Below, in pieces: positions 1-8,266 of a stretch of 64,000 bases of DNA. The notes under the pieces were generated by a model. It was given only the letters and a program-made list of their open reading frames with translations. It ran no database searches and was not told where the DNA came from. Location of the stretch: assembly GCF_024171945.1 (NCBI RefSeq), contig NZ_JAMTCR010000008.1, forward strand, positions 62,001-126,000, in the 5' to 3' direction. Source of the DNA: Actinokineospora globicatena. Its GTDB lineage: Bacteria > Actinomycetota > Actinomycetes > Mycobacteriales > Pseudonocardiaceae. Both the position numbers and the translations under genes were made by a program. Position 1 is the stretch's first letter, and each line of letters starts with the position of its first letter.

Positions 1-1
1 G

Positions 2-685
2 TCCAGCCTGCGGGTGGTGGCCTCCAGCGGGTCAGCGCTGTCGCGCCAGCTGGTGACGTCCTTCATGGACTCCTACGGCGACGTCCTCTACAACCTCTAC
101 GGCTCGACCGAGGTGTCCTGGGCCAGCATCGCCGACCCGACCGACCTGCGCGCCGCGCCGACCACCGCGGGCCGCTGCCCGGTGGGGACCAGGGTCGGGA
201 TACTGGACGCCGACGGCGGCCCGGTCGCCCCCGGTGTGGTCGGCCGCATCTGCGTGGGCAACGAGATGCTCTTCGAGGGCTACACCAACGGCACCAGCAC
301 CGAGATGCACGACGACCTCATGGTCACCGGCGACCGCGGCTACCTCGACGCCGACGGCAGGCTCTTCGTCTCCGGCCGCGACGATGACATGATCGTCTCC
401 GGCGGCGAGAACGTCTTCCCGCGCCCGGTGGAGGAACTGCTGCTGGGCATGGACGCCGTCGCCGACGCCGCCGTGGTCGGCGTGCCCGACCGCGAGTACG
501 GCCAGCGCTTCGCCGCCTACGTCGCGCTCAAACCCGGCACCCGCCTCGGCGCCACCGCCGTCCGCGAGTACGTCCACGACCACCTGGAACGCTCGTCGGT
601 CCCCCGCGACGTCTTCTTCGTCCGCCGCGTCCCCCGCAACGCCACCGGCAAGGTCGTCACCCGCCTGCTCGCCGATCAGGACTGA
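2..685 (+). CDS. Acyl-CoA synthetase / AMP-dependent ligase, C-terminal part (cut by left edge)
   Basis: The reading frame is open from the first bases of the window, so the gene starts upstream; about 227 C-terminal residues are visible. The adenylation-enzyme core motifs are present: YGSTE (ATP-binding), then TGD..YLDADG and SGRDDDMIVSGGEN (hinge and C-terminal subdomain), and a terminal NATGKVV carrying the catalytic lysine. Enzymes of this superfamily activate a carboxylate as acyl-AMP and usually transfer it to CoA; the substrate cannot be read from this part. FadD-type long-chain or medium-chain ligase is the best guess. The last bases overlap by 10 nt the stop of the convergent DUF397 gene. 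Confidence 0.9.
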   Translation, partial: SSLRVVASSGSALSRQLVTSFMDSYGDVLYNLYGSTEVSWASIADPTDLRAAPTTAGRCPVGTRVGILDADGGPVAPGVVGRICVGNEMLFEGYTNGTSTEMHDDLMVTGDRGYLDADGRLFVSGRDDDMIVSGGENVFPRPVEELLLGMDAVADAAVVGVPDREYGQRFAAYVALKPGTRLGATAVREYVHDHLERSSVPRDVFFVRRVPRNATGKVVTRLLADQD

Positions 686-915
686 CGAATCGAGGTTGCC
701 GAATCCCGCGCGGCGGCGAAATCGACGAGCGCTGACCACGCGGCACCGGGCACAGCGAGGGTGTCCCCATTTCTGTTGCGTGAGGAGCGGATATGCGCAC
801 GTTCTAGATCGCACGCGACTTCGACGCAATCCGTGGTAGGGGCGCTGAACGAACTCTTCACCCAGCGCCGGCCGCGATAGTCGGTCTCCACGTGGGTGGG
901 GTTCTTCCTCGCCAC
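676..915 (-). CDS. DUF397 small protein (BldB-like partner of the XRE regulator)
   Basis: A 79-residue protein starting at GTG 915, preceded by a GGAGGG ribosome site. It carries the DUF397 hallmark WVKSSFS..TTDCVEVA near residues 18-35 and a typical C-terminal part ending in a W-x-A-x-x-x-F block. In streptomycetes such proteins (BldB, AbaA and WhiJ neighbours) come in pairs with XRE regulators of the Scr1/WhiJ type and affect development or antibiotic production. Here the regulator lies immediately upstream on the same strand, which supports the pairing. The biochemical role of the family is not settled; antitoxin-like action has been proposed. Confidence 0.85.
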   Translation of the reverse strand: MARKNPTHVETDYRGRRWVKSSFSAPTTDCVEVACDLERAHIRSSRNRNGDTLAVPGAAWSALVDFAAARDSATSIRQS

Positions 916-1090
916 GCGCGGACTCCCTCCATGGCGGGGAGTCCACGTGCGGCGCGGTGGCACCACACGGGCCCCCGACTGAGCCGTACGTGTGCAGGTT
1001 AGGTCTCCCGGGCGCGGGCGAGCTAGGGCCGACAGAGCTAACTCGATCACCCGGGTTGACAAATGTGCGACAAACTGGGAATCGCTGGTG

Positions 1091-1942
1091 TCACACCAGG
1101 TCGGCCAGCCCTTCCCAGTTCTCCAGTGGGATGGCCATGTGCTCCAGTTGGGCAAATGCCTCGATGAACTCGCTGATCCGATTCGGGTCCCGGCGGATGA
1201 TCGAGTCCCGCAGCGGTCCCTGGAGCAGGACGATGGAATCCACGTCGTCATCGTCGTACCCGACCGGCACGTCCAGCACCGTGTAGGACCCCTGCATGGC
1301 CTGGTGGCTGCCGTGGCTGAACGGGATCACCGAGATGGAGATGTTCGGGCGCTCGGTGAGTTCGACCAGCCTGCGGTTCTGCGCCGCCAGGATCTCGGTC
1401 GAGCCGATGCGCCTGCGCAGCACCGACTCGTCGAGGATGTAGGTGAACTCCCGGGACTCGTCCGCGAGGATGTGCTGCCTGCGCAGCCGGAGGCTGACCA
1501 TCTGCTCGACCCTGGCAGGCTCGCCCGGGTAGCCTGCGATGATCGCCCTGGTGAGCTCCTCGTTCTGCAGCATGCCCGGCACGATGTGGCCCTGGAACTG
1601 CCGGATCCGGGTCGCCACGTCCTCCATCTCGATGAGCTGGACGAGGACCGTCGGGATGTCCTTCGCGTACTTCTCCCACCACCGGCTCTCGGTGCGCTTG
1701 CGGGCGAGGTCGAGCAGCTCGTCGACGATCTCACGATCCGAGACGCCGTAGTGGTGCAGGAGCGCGCGCAGGTCGGTGATGGACACCCCGACCGCGCCCT
1801 GCTCGATGCGCACGACCTTCGACAGCGACCATTCCAGCGCGTCAGCGACCTGTTTCTGCGAGAAACCCGCGGCGGTGCGGGCGTGGCGGAGTTCGAGGCG
1901 GAGTTTGCGCTGCTGGGGCTCCGCACCCCTGGTGACGGACAC
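1091..1942 (-). CDS. XRE-family regulator with Scr1/DUF5753 C-terminal domain (WhiJ-like)
   Basis: A 283-residue protein with an N-terminal helix-turn-helix at about residues 15-70 (LRLELRHARTAAGFSQKQVADAL) and a DUF5753 region from about 95 onward, recognisable by WWEKY, the FQGHIVPGMLQ block and the VIPFSHGSH stretch. The GTG start at 1942 has a GGGAGG site 6 nt upstream. Family members regulate differentiation genes together with an adjacent DUF397 protein, which is encoded just downstream at 676-915. The upstream region contains CTACATGT repeats that could be the autoregulatory site. Confidence 0.9.
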   Translation of the reverse strand: MSVTRGAEPQQRKLRLELRHARTAAGFSQKQVADALEWSLSKVVRIEQGAVGVSITDLRALLHHYGVSDREIVDELLDLARKRTESRWWEKYAKDIPTVLVQLIEMEDVATRIRQFQGHIVPGMLQNEELTRAIIAGYPGEPARVEQMVSLRLRRQHILADESREFTYILDESVLRRRIGSTEILAAQNRRLVELTERPNISISVIPFSHGSHQAMQGSYTVLDVPVGYDDDDVDSIVLLQGPLRDSIIRRDPNRISEFIEAFAQLEHMAIPLENWEGLADLV

Positions 1943-1980
1943 TTGCGACCTCCCAAAAAGCTGTTAGACGTGCCACACTG

Positions 1981-1996
1981 CTACATGTCTACATGA
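1981..1996. promoter_or_regulatory. Tandem CTACATGT half-sites upstream of the XRE gene
   Basis: Two adjacent copies of CTACATG(T/A) lie about 40 bp upstream of the GTG of the XRE gene, in a locally AT-richer stretch. Spacing and location fit an autoregulatory operator, but this is inference from position only. Confidence 0.3.
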
Positions 1997-2139
1997 GTGG
2001 TGCTACCCGACTTACGTCAGGAAGCATGACAGCCATGTGGCAGATCGCCAACGGGCTTGACGCGGAAAGTTATATACCGAGGCTGCGGCGCGCCGCACAG
2101 TGACGGCGACCTGGTCAGCCTTTCGTGTGAGGGGGGCTG

Positions 2140-3846
2140 ATGTTCGCCGACGACCGACGAGCCACCTGGGAGCGATCCCACCGGGTGTGCGTGGTGATCA
2201 GGACGCGCACCGACCTGAGTCGGATGCTGGACGTGCTGCGGGCGCTGGACGGTGATCCGCGGCTCGACTTCTACTGGACCATCAACGAGGGGTCTAGGTT
2301 CGCGGGTGGGGCCCGCGAACGGCTGGCGCGCCTCGACGTCCAGTTCGTCGAGTGGGGCCAGGCCCGCTCGATGGTGTTCGACTTGATCATCGCCGCGCAC
2401 AGCGACGGCGCCCTCGGGGAGCTGGTGGGCCCGGTGGTGACGATGGCGCACGGGACCGGGTACAACCGCAGGGTCCTGTGGCGCACGGAGGACGCCGACT
2501 CGCCCGCGGGCCTGTCGGCCAAGGAGTTGACGCGCGGCGAGCGCGTGGTCGCCGCCGCGATCGGGTTGTCCTGCGAGTCGCAGGTGGACCAGTTGTCCAT
2601 GGCCAACCCGCACGCCGTGCCGCGCGCGTTCCAGATGGGCGACCCGACCTGGGACCGGATGGTGGCCAATGTGGACATGCGGGAGAGCTTCCGCCGCGAG
2701 CTCGGGATCGGCGCGCACCACCGGCTGATCGGGATCAGCTCCACCTGGGGGCCGGACTCCACGCTCGGGGTGGACCACCTGGTGGTGAACCGGGTGGTGG
2801 CGGCGCTCCCGCACGACGAGTACCGGGTCGTGCTGATCCTGCACCCCAACGTCTGGACCCACCACACCGGTTTCGGGGTGCGCGGGCTCTTCGGCGACGC
2901 CATCGAGGCCGGGCTGGTCATCGTCCTGCCGACCACCGACTGGCCCGCGCCGCTGATCGCCGTCGACGCGTTCATCGGCGACCACGGGTCCGTCTCGGTC
3001 TACGCGGCCGCGCTGGGCAGGCCGTTCCTGTTCGCGGGCCGGGGGGACGACGAGCTGGTCAAGGGGTCGACCACGCTGGACTTCGTCCGGGCCGCGGGCC
3101 GGTTGGACGCCGCGGCGGACCTGCGCGCGCAGATCGTCGACGCGATGCGCCGCTACGCCAGGTCGGGTGTCGCCGAGGTCGCGCGCCGGGCCATGGGCAG
3201 CCAGGGCCGGTCGCTGCGGTTGCTGCAGGCCAAGTTCTACGAGCTGATGGCGCTCGACCCACCGCCCCAGGTCCCGCACCCGAGGCGGTACAGCCGGTTG
3301 CGGCTGGTGCGCGACGACCACGGCGTGACCGCGTTCCACTGCCACCCGACACTGACCGTGCGCCCCGACTGCACGGTGACGGTGTCCGTCGAGCGCTACC
3401 CGGCTGTCCTGGCCGAGCACCGGTCCCCGGCGCACGGTGGGGGAGCGGCCGTGCTGGTGGTGGACGAGCACGAGTCCAACCACCAGCTCAAGGAGTCCGC
3501 GGAGGTCCGGGTGTGCGGCGACGACCGGGACGCGGCCGCCGTGTGGGGCCGGATCACCCGCACGCTGCTCGACTCGCCGTGCTTCCTCGCCGCGGGCGTG
3601 AACGGCTCGCGGCTGCTGGTCGGGACCCGGTTGGGCGGCCGCTGGGACGTCCGGCGGGTCGGCGGGGTCCCCATCGACCCGGGCGCGCTCGCCGCCGCCG
3701 TCTACCAGTTGGCCGTCGAGCCGGGGCGCGAGCTGTCCCCGTCCGGAGTGGCGGGTCGCGGGGTGTCCACAGTGGAGGTCCAGGTCGGTGCCATGACCTC
3801 GACCATCGCGATAACACGGGTCTCGGCCAACGCGCACTCGCCCTGA
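2140..3846 (+). CDS. Orphan protein with a glycosyltransferase-B / CDP-glycerol transferase-like pattern
   Basis: 568 residues, ATG 2140 with an AGGGGGG ribosome site. I do not recognise a named family. The first 350 residues show the pattern of GT-B proteins related to CDP-glycerol glycerophosphotransferases: TMAHGTGYNR (about 105-115), LHPNVWTHH (about 230-240) and a late GDHGSVSVYAAALGRPFLF block resembling the D-x-SSV..A-L-GKP signature. The C-terminal 200 residues (about 370-568) match nothing I know. No signal peptide or membrane segment. It is convergent with the NB-ARC/TPR gene, 10 nt apart. Related actinobacterial proteins are often mislabelled translation initiation factor IF-2; no GTPase motifs are seen here. 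Confidence 0.6.
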   Translation: MFADDRRATWERSHRVCVVIRTRTDLSRMLDVLRALDGDPRLDFYWTINEGSRFAGGARERLARLDVQFVEWGQARSMVFDLIIAAHSDGALGELVGPVVTMAHGTGYNRRVLWRTEDADSPAGLSAKELTRGERVVAAAIGLSCESQVDQLSMANPHAVPRAFQMGDPTWDRMVANVDMRESFRRELGIGAHHRLIGISSTWGPDSTLGVDHLVVNRVVAALPHDEYRVVLILHPNVWTHHTGFGVRGLFGDAIEAGLVIVLPTTDWPAPLIAVDAFIGDHGSVSVYAAALGRPFLFAGRGDDELVKGSTTLDFVRAAGRLDAAADLRAQIVDAMRRYARSGVAEVARRAMGSQGRSLRLLQAKFYELMALDPPPQVPHPRRYSRLRLVRDDHGVTAFHCHPTLTVRPDCTVTVSVERYPAVLAEHRSPAHGGGAAVLVVDEHESNHQLKESAEVRVCGDDRDAAAVWGRITRTLLDSPCFLAAGVNGSRLLVGTRLGGRWDVRRVGGVPIDPGALAAAVYQLAVEPGRELSPSGVAGRGVSTVEVQVGAMTSTIAITRVSANAHSP

Positions 3847-3856
3847 CCGCGGCCGG

Positions 3857-6019
3857 TCAGCACCCCACGGGTGGCTCCCGCTCGGCAGCGTCGGCGAGCT
3901 GGGTCAACCGTTCGGTGAGCGCCGCGGGGGCGGTCTCACCCAGCACCACCAGCAGGCGCCGCAGCGCCTCCACCTCCTTGGCGCGCTGGCCGCGTTCCCG
4001 CGCCGTCGCCGCCGCCCGCTCCAGGAACGGCCGCGCGGCCGAGGGCAGGTCCAACTCCTGGTACGCCGCGCCGAGGACGATGTCCACCCGCGCGGTGGTC
4101 ATGTCGTCGCCCAGCCGCTCGGCGATGCCCGCGGCCCTGGTCAGCAACTCGATCGCCCGCTCGGGCTCGCCCGCCCGGACCAGCACGTCCGCCAGGTGGT
4201 AGAGCTGCAGGGCGGTGCCGCGCTCGTCGGCCACCCCCGCGTTGATCCGCAGCGACTCCTCGAACTCCACCGCGGCGTGCGGCCAGTCACCGCGATCGCG
4301 GAACGCGACCCCGCGCGACTCCCGCACCACAGCGGCCGCTCGTGGCTCACCCGAGCGCTCCGCCGCCGCGAGCGCCGCCTCGAGTTCCGCGTCCGCCTGG
4401 TCGAACTGGCGCAGCTCCAGGTACGCGCGCGCCAGCTGGTTGCGCATCCGGGTCTCGGCTACCAGGTCGCCCGACCGCAGCGCCGACCGCACCCCGACGC
4501 GGTGGGCCTCGATCCAGTCCGAGTGCAGCTTGTGCCCGTGGTAGAAGGGCCACAGCGCCTCGCAGAGCGCCAGCACGGCCTGGTCGTCGCCGCGGTCCTC
4601 GGCGGTGCGGATCGTCTCCAGCAGGTTGCGCCGCTCGGTCTCCCACCAGCGCACCGCCGTCGCCGGGGTGAACGCCGGGCCCGGCCAGGTGGCGCTCGGC
4701 GCCGCGCACGAGCGCCAGCGGTCGGCCCCCACCACGGCCACGTCGGCCGCGCGGGCGCCCGCCAGGTACCAGGACGTGATCCGGTCCAGGATGGACTCCT
4801 GCTCGGCGGCGGGTTCGTCCTGGTCGGCCACCGCCCTGGCGTGCAGCCGCACCAGGTCGTGGAACCGGAACCGGTGCGGTCGCACCCCTTCCACCAGGTT
4901 GGCCTCGAACAGGTGGTCCAGGGCCTCCGCGCTGTCGGACTCGGAGAGCCCGGAGACGGTCGCGGCCGCCGCCACGCTGAACTCCGGGCCCGGGTGCAGC
5001 CCGAGCCTGCGGTAGAAGGTCCGCAGCCGGGGGTGGAGGTTGTCGACTGTGGTGTCGAAGACGTGTCGCACGGCGTGCCCTCCCACGGCGAGGCGGCTGA
5101 GTCGGTGCTTGTCGTCGGACAGGTACTTGCGCAGCGTGCGCGCGGGCCAGTTCGTGGCCTCCGCCAACCGGGCGCCCGCGATGCGCAGCGCGAGCGGCAG
5201 GCCGCCGCAGAGGTCCACCACGGCGTCGACGTCGGGTCGCGGCAGGGACCGGCGCACCTCGTCGGGGACCTGGTCGACCAGCAGCCGGTAGCCCGCCTCG
5301 GCGTCGAGCGGCCGCAGCGCCAGCGAGCTCGCCCCCTCCACCAGCAGCCCGCTGAGCCGGTGGCTGCTCGTCACCAGGACCACGCTGCCCGGGGCGCTGG
5401 GGACGAACGGCCGCACCTGCGCCGCCTGGTCCGCGTCGTCGAGCACCACCAGCACCGGCGCGTCCGCGGTCCTGGACCGGAACAGCGCGGCACGTCCGGC
5501 CAGGTCCGGGGGGATGACCTGCGCGGGCACCCCCAACGCGTGCAGGAACCCGCCCAGCACCTCCACGGTGGCCACCGCGCCGCGACCGCGGTAGTGCGAG
5601 AGGTCGCTGAAGAGTTGACCGCCGGTGAACCGCGACCGGTTCGACCACGCCCAGTGCGTGGTCACCGTCGTCTTGCCCACGCCGCTCATCCCGCTCACCA
5701 CGAGCACCTTCGGGCGGTGCGCCCGCGCCGGAGGACCCGCGAACTCGTCGATCGCCAGCAGTTCGCGCTCCCTGGCGAGCACCTCGCGGAACGGCGCGGG
5801 GACCTGGCGCGGCGGTAGCCAGTGCTGGGCGGGGTCTGGCGGGACAGCGGCCGACGCGGTGGGGGGCGTCATGGTGACCACGAGCGCGTCGACCCGGCTG
5901 GCCTGGATCGCCGCCCCGAGCACGGGGCCGGGGAGGTGGTTGGTCGAGCGGCCGTGCGCGCGGTGGGGTCGTGGCCCGCGACGGGCCTCGCCCGCGGGTC
6001 TGATCGGCTCGATGGACAT
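3857..6019 (-). CDS. NB-ARC/TPR STAND protein (AfsR-like, without DNA-binding domain)
   Basis: 720 residues from ATG 6019, chosen because GGGGGA lies 6 nt upstream; the frame is open further upstream without a better ribosome site. An AfsR-type linker (LPPRQVPAPFREVLARERELL) leads to a complete P-loop GMSGVGKT at about 110-117, Walker B LVVLDDAD, the GGLPLALRI (GxP) motif at about 280 and a winged-helix region. TPR-like helices fill the last 250 residues. STAND ATPases switch from ADP to ATP states and oligomerise on a signal. The usual N-terminal SARP DNA-binding/BTAD module of AfsR is absent, replaced by about 90 disordered residues, so the output is probably protein-protein contact, perhaps with a partner gene nearby. 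Confidence 0.85.
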   Translation of the reverse strand: MSIEPIRPAGEARRGPRPHRAHGRSTNHLPGPVLGAAIQASRVDALVVTMTPPTASAAVPPDPAQHWLPPRQVPAPFREVLARERELLAIDEFAGPPARAHRPKVLVVSGMSGVGKTTVTTHWAWSNRSRFTGGQLFSDLSHYRGRGAVATVEVLGGFLHALGVPAQVIPPDLAGRAALFRSRTADAPVLVVLDDADQAAQVRPFVPSAPGSVVLVTSSHRLSGLLVEGASSLALRPLDAEAGYRLLVDQVPDEVRRSLPRPDVDAVVDLCGGLPLALRIAGARLAEATNWPARTLRKYLSDDKHRLSRLAVGGHAVRHVFDTTVDNLHPRLRTFYRRLGLHPGPEFSVAAAATVSGLSESDSAEALDHLFEANLVEGVRPHRFRFHDLVRLHARAVADQDEPAAEQESILDRITSWYLAGARAADVAVVGADRWRSCAAPSATWPGPAFTPATAVRWWETERRNLLETIRTAEDRGDDQAVLALCEALWPFYHGHKLHSDWIEAHRVGVRSALRSGDLVAETRMRNQLARAYLELRQFDQADAELEAALAAAERSGEPRAAAVVRESRGVAFRDRGDWPHAAVEFEESLRINAGVADERGTALQLYHLADVLVRAGEPERAIELLTRAAGIAERLGDDMTTARVDIVLGAAYQELDLPSAARPFLERAAATARERGQRAKEVEALRRLLVVLGETAPAALTERLTQLADAAEREPPVGC

Positions 6020-6193
6020 CCAGTTCCCCCGGATGTGTGGGTTCCGCCGGACAGAGGATCCAGTCTCCCAGGTCACCACCGGGAAAACCAGGCTGCCGGA
6101 GCCGCCGTGGCGCGGGGTGCCGGTCACGGTGGACAGCGCCTCGGCGGGGTGGCCAGAAGGGGGACGGTGGACGCGCGGTGTCCGACCTGGTAT

Positions 6194-6213
6194 CTGTTAG
6201 ATATATCTGACAG
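6194..6213. promoter_or_regulatory. PadR-type operator palindrome
   Basis: A 20-bp near-perfect palindrome, ctgttagatatatctgacag, built around the GATATATC core common upstream of actinobacterial padR genes. It ends 10 bp before the padR start, where autorepression would block initiation. The site is seen; the binding is inferred. Confidence 0.65.
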
Positions 6214-6223
6214 AGAGGGTGAC

Positions 6224-6808
6224 GTGGTGCGGAGGAGTCAGACCGAGGTGGCGGTGCTGGGGGCGTTGAGCGTGGCGCCGATGACCGGGTACGCGGTGCG
6301 GGAGGCGATCCGGGACGTCCTCGGGCACTTCTGGAGCGAGAGCTTCGGGCAGATCTACCCGACGCTGGCCGCGCTGGAGGAGCGGGAGCTGGTGCGGCGG
6401 GCGGACCGGGCGGCGCCGTACGAGCTGACCGCGCGGGGTGAGGTCCGGTTGCGGGAGTTGCTCGCCGAACCCGCGCAGCGCGTGCCGCCCCGCAACGGGC
6501 TGATGCTGCGGCTGTTCTTCGGGCGCCAGCTCGGGCCGGACGCCTGTCGTCAGCTGCTGCTCGACGCCAAGGCCGAGGCCGAGGAGCAGCTGGCCCGGCT
6601 CGCTGCCGTGCGCGCCGTCGTCGCCGCCGAGGACGGCCCGGACACCCCGTACGCGCTGATCACCCTCTCCGCTGGGGAGCACACCGCCCGGGCCGCGCTG
6701 GCCTGGGCCGAGGAATCCCTCGCCGCCCTGCTCGGATCCAGCGAGTCCGAGGCAGCCCTGTCCCGAGCCGACCGGCCCGAAGCCGCACAGAGTGGAGAAG
6801 AGTCATGA
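6224..6808 (+). CDS. PadR-family transcriptional regulator
   Basis: About 194 residues. GTG 6224 or GTG 6227 can start; both follow GAGAGGG. The N-terminal winged helix (about 5-75) has the PadR signature VLGALSVAPMTGYAVRE..FWSESFGQIYPTLAALEERELV. A C-terminal helical dimerisation region (PF10400-like, VirR_C) follows. PadR proteins repress efflux or stress genes until a small ligand binds. The gene overlaps the next membrane-protein gene by 4 nt (ATGA), so that gene is the likely target, with repression through the palindrome at 6194-6213. Confidence 0.92.
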   Translation: MVRRSQTEVAVLGALSVAPMTGYAVREAIRDVLGHFWSESFGQIYPTLAALEERELVRRADRAAPYELTARGEVRLRELLAEPAQRVPPRNGLMLRLFFGRQLGPDACRQLLLDAKAEAEEQLARLAAVRAVVAAEDGPDTPYALITLSAGEHTARAALAWAEESLAALLGSSESEAALSRADRPEAAQSGEES

Positions 6809-7206
6809 ACCGCAGGAGATCGACCATCGCCGCCGCGGGGCTGTGCGGGGTGGTGGCCGCGTTCCAGCTCGCGTTGGCCGCGGGCGCGCCACTGGGCCGG
6901 GCCGCCTGGGGCGGCACCTCGGCCGAGCTCCCCACCGGGCTGCGGGTGGCCAGCGGCGTCGCGGTGGTGCTGTGGGCGTTCGCCGCCCTCGTGCTGCTGC
7001 GCCGCGGTGGCCTGGACAGCCCGGTGCCCGAGCGGGTCGGGCGGGTCGGGAGCTGGGTCGTCGTGGCGCTGCTCGCGGCGGGCGCGCTGATGAACGCCGC
7101 GTCCAGCAGCCCGTGGGAGCGCTACGGCTGGGCGCCGGTCATCGTGGTCCACCTGGTGCTGTGCGTCCGCGTCGCGACCAAGCCCGTGCCCCAGCCGACG
7201 GCATAG
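6805..7206 (+). CDS. Small integral membrane protein coupled to PadR
   Basis: 133 residues with four predicted hydrophobic spans (about 8-27, 47-67, 84-102 and 113-126), typical of small actinobacterial membrane proteins of unknown function. The ATG overlaps the padR stop as ATGA, so translation is coupled. No catalytic or transport motif is visible. A role in the PadR-controlled response is inferred from position only. Confidence 0.8.
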   Translation: MNRRRSTIAAAGLCGVVAAFQLALAAGAPLGRAAWGGTSAELPTGLRVASGVAVVLWAFAALVLLRRGGLDSPVPERVGRVGSWVVVALLAAGALMNAASSSPWERYGWAPVIVVHLVLCVRVATKPVPQPTA

Positions 7207-7231
7207 GGCCCCCAGTGCGTCTCCCAGGGCC

Positions 7232-8125
7232 TCAGAGGACGGCGTAGGCCCGGACCGGGAAGGTCCCGAAGTCGACCACCGGCGGCGGGACGGCGTGGAA
7301 CCGGAACCCGGACGCGGGCAGTTGCTCCAGGCCGCGCAGGTGCTCGACCACCGGGATGCCCGCCGCCAGCAGGCCGGTGTGCACCGGCCGGTGCGGGCCG
7401 TCGGTGGAGTCGATGTTGAGGCTGTCGATGCCGACCAGCGCGGCGCCCTGCTCGACCAGCCAGTCCGCGGCCTCGGCGGTCAGGTGCGGGTGGTCGCGGA
7501 AGTAGGCGTCGGTGCCCCAGTGCTCGTCGAACCCGGTGTGCACCAGCACGGCCTTGCCCGCGACGTCGAAGGGCAGCAACGCCGCCCTGTCCACCGCGCG
7601 CAGGCCATCCCCGGCGACCCGGACCACGACCCCGTCCAGGTCCGCCAGCCGCTCCAGCGGCAGGCCCGCGAGGTCGGTGCCGTCGGGGTAGCGGTGGAAC
7701 GGGCTGTCGACGTAGGTGCCGGTGTTGGCGACCAGGGTGATCCTGCCGATGTGGAACTCGGTGCCGGGGCCGTAGACCGACCGGGACGCCTCGCGGGTCA
7801 GGTGGTCGGTGATCTCCGGGCCGGGGACGCCGGGGTAGGTGACCATGCCAGCGTGGATCGGGTGGCTGAGGTCGACCAGCCGCGCGGTCGGTCGGGCCGT
7901 CTCGACGCCGCGGGAGCCCTTGTGCGGCTCGGCGAGCATCCGCCGGTTCGCGATCTCGACCCCGCCGACCATCAGCAGGCCGAGGTGGCGCACCAGCGAC
8001 TCGCCCACCTCGGCGTCGGTCAGCTCCGGGGTGGGCGAGTCGAGCCGGAATCCGCGCACGCTCAGCGAGCCGCCGTTGCGGAAGGTCACCTCGGCGTCGA
8101 ACTCGACGCGCCACTGTTCTGCCAC
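7232..8125 (-). CDS. Cyclase-family protein (kynurenine formamidase-like metal hydrolase)
   Basis: About 297 residues from GTG 8125; a TTG at 8131 is an alternative start. The cyclase fold (PF04199) covers about residues 85-285: LVDLSHPI.AGMVTYPG, then ANTGTYVDSPFHRYPDG, then KAVLVHTGFDEHW and GIDSLNIDS. The usual metal motif HxGTHxDxPxH reads NTGTYVDSPFH, so the first two histidines are replaced by N and Y while Asp and the last His remain; some family branches have this pattern. The first 75 residues are an extra N-terminal region. Substrate unknown. A MerR-like palindrome lies about 60 bp upstream. Confidence 0.82.
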   Translation of the reverse strand: MAEQWRVEFDAEVTFRNGGSLSVRGFRLDSPTPELTDAEVGESLVRHLGLLMVGGVEIANRRMLAEPHKGSRGVETARPTARLVDLSHPIHAGMVTYPGVPGPEITDHLTREASRSVYGPGTEFHIGRITLVANTGTYVDSPFHRYPDGTDLAGLPLERLADLDGVVVRVAGDGLRAVDRAALLPFDVAGKAVLVHTGFDEHWGTDAYFRDHPHLTAEAADWLVEQGAALVGIDSLNIDSTDGPHRPVHTGLLAAGIPVVEHLRGLEQLPASGFRFHAVPPPVVDFGTFPVRAYAVL

Positions 8126-8182
8126 GGTCAAGACGCTAGTGCCTCACCCTCCACTTCAGACCGAGAATTGCCTCACTCTCAC

Positions 8183-8201
8183 CCTCGACTTGAGGTTGAG
8201 G
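8183..8201. promoter_or_regulatory. MerR-type inverted repeat between the cyclase and lnt genes
   Basis: CCTCGAC-TTGAG-GTTGAGG, a 19-bp inverted repeat with one mismatch. It resembles operators of MerR-family regulators (CCTCAAC..GTTGAGG type), which sit between -35 and -10. It is in the divergent gap of the cyclase and lnt genes. No MerR gene is adjacent, so the regulator would act in trans. Confidence 0.4.
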
Positions 8202-8266
8202 CTTACCGCTGACCTGCGCGGCGTCCCCACACCGGGGCCTCAGCTGACTGCCCGTACGCTGACCGC

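Noticed and set aside
2017-3837. Long minus-strand frame opposite the GT-B-like gene
   Set aside because: No recognisable motif, rich in His, Arg and Gln, and no ribosome site; the + strand protein has the better features.
4196-5818. Long + strand frame opposite the NB-ARC gene
   Set aside because: Composition is typical of an antisense shadow; the NB-ARC P-loop and Walker B motifs on the minus strand are unambiguous.
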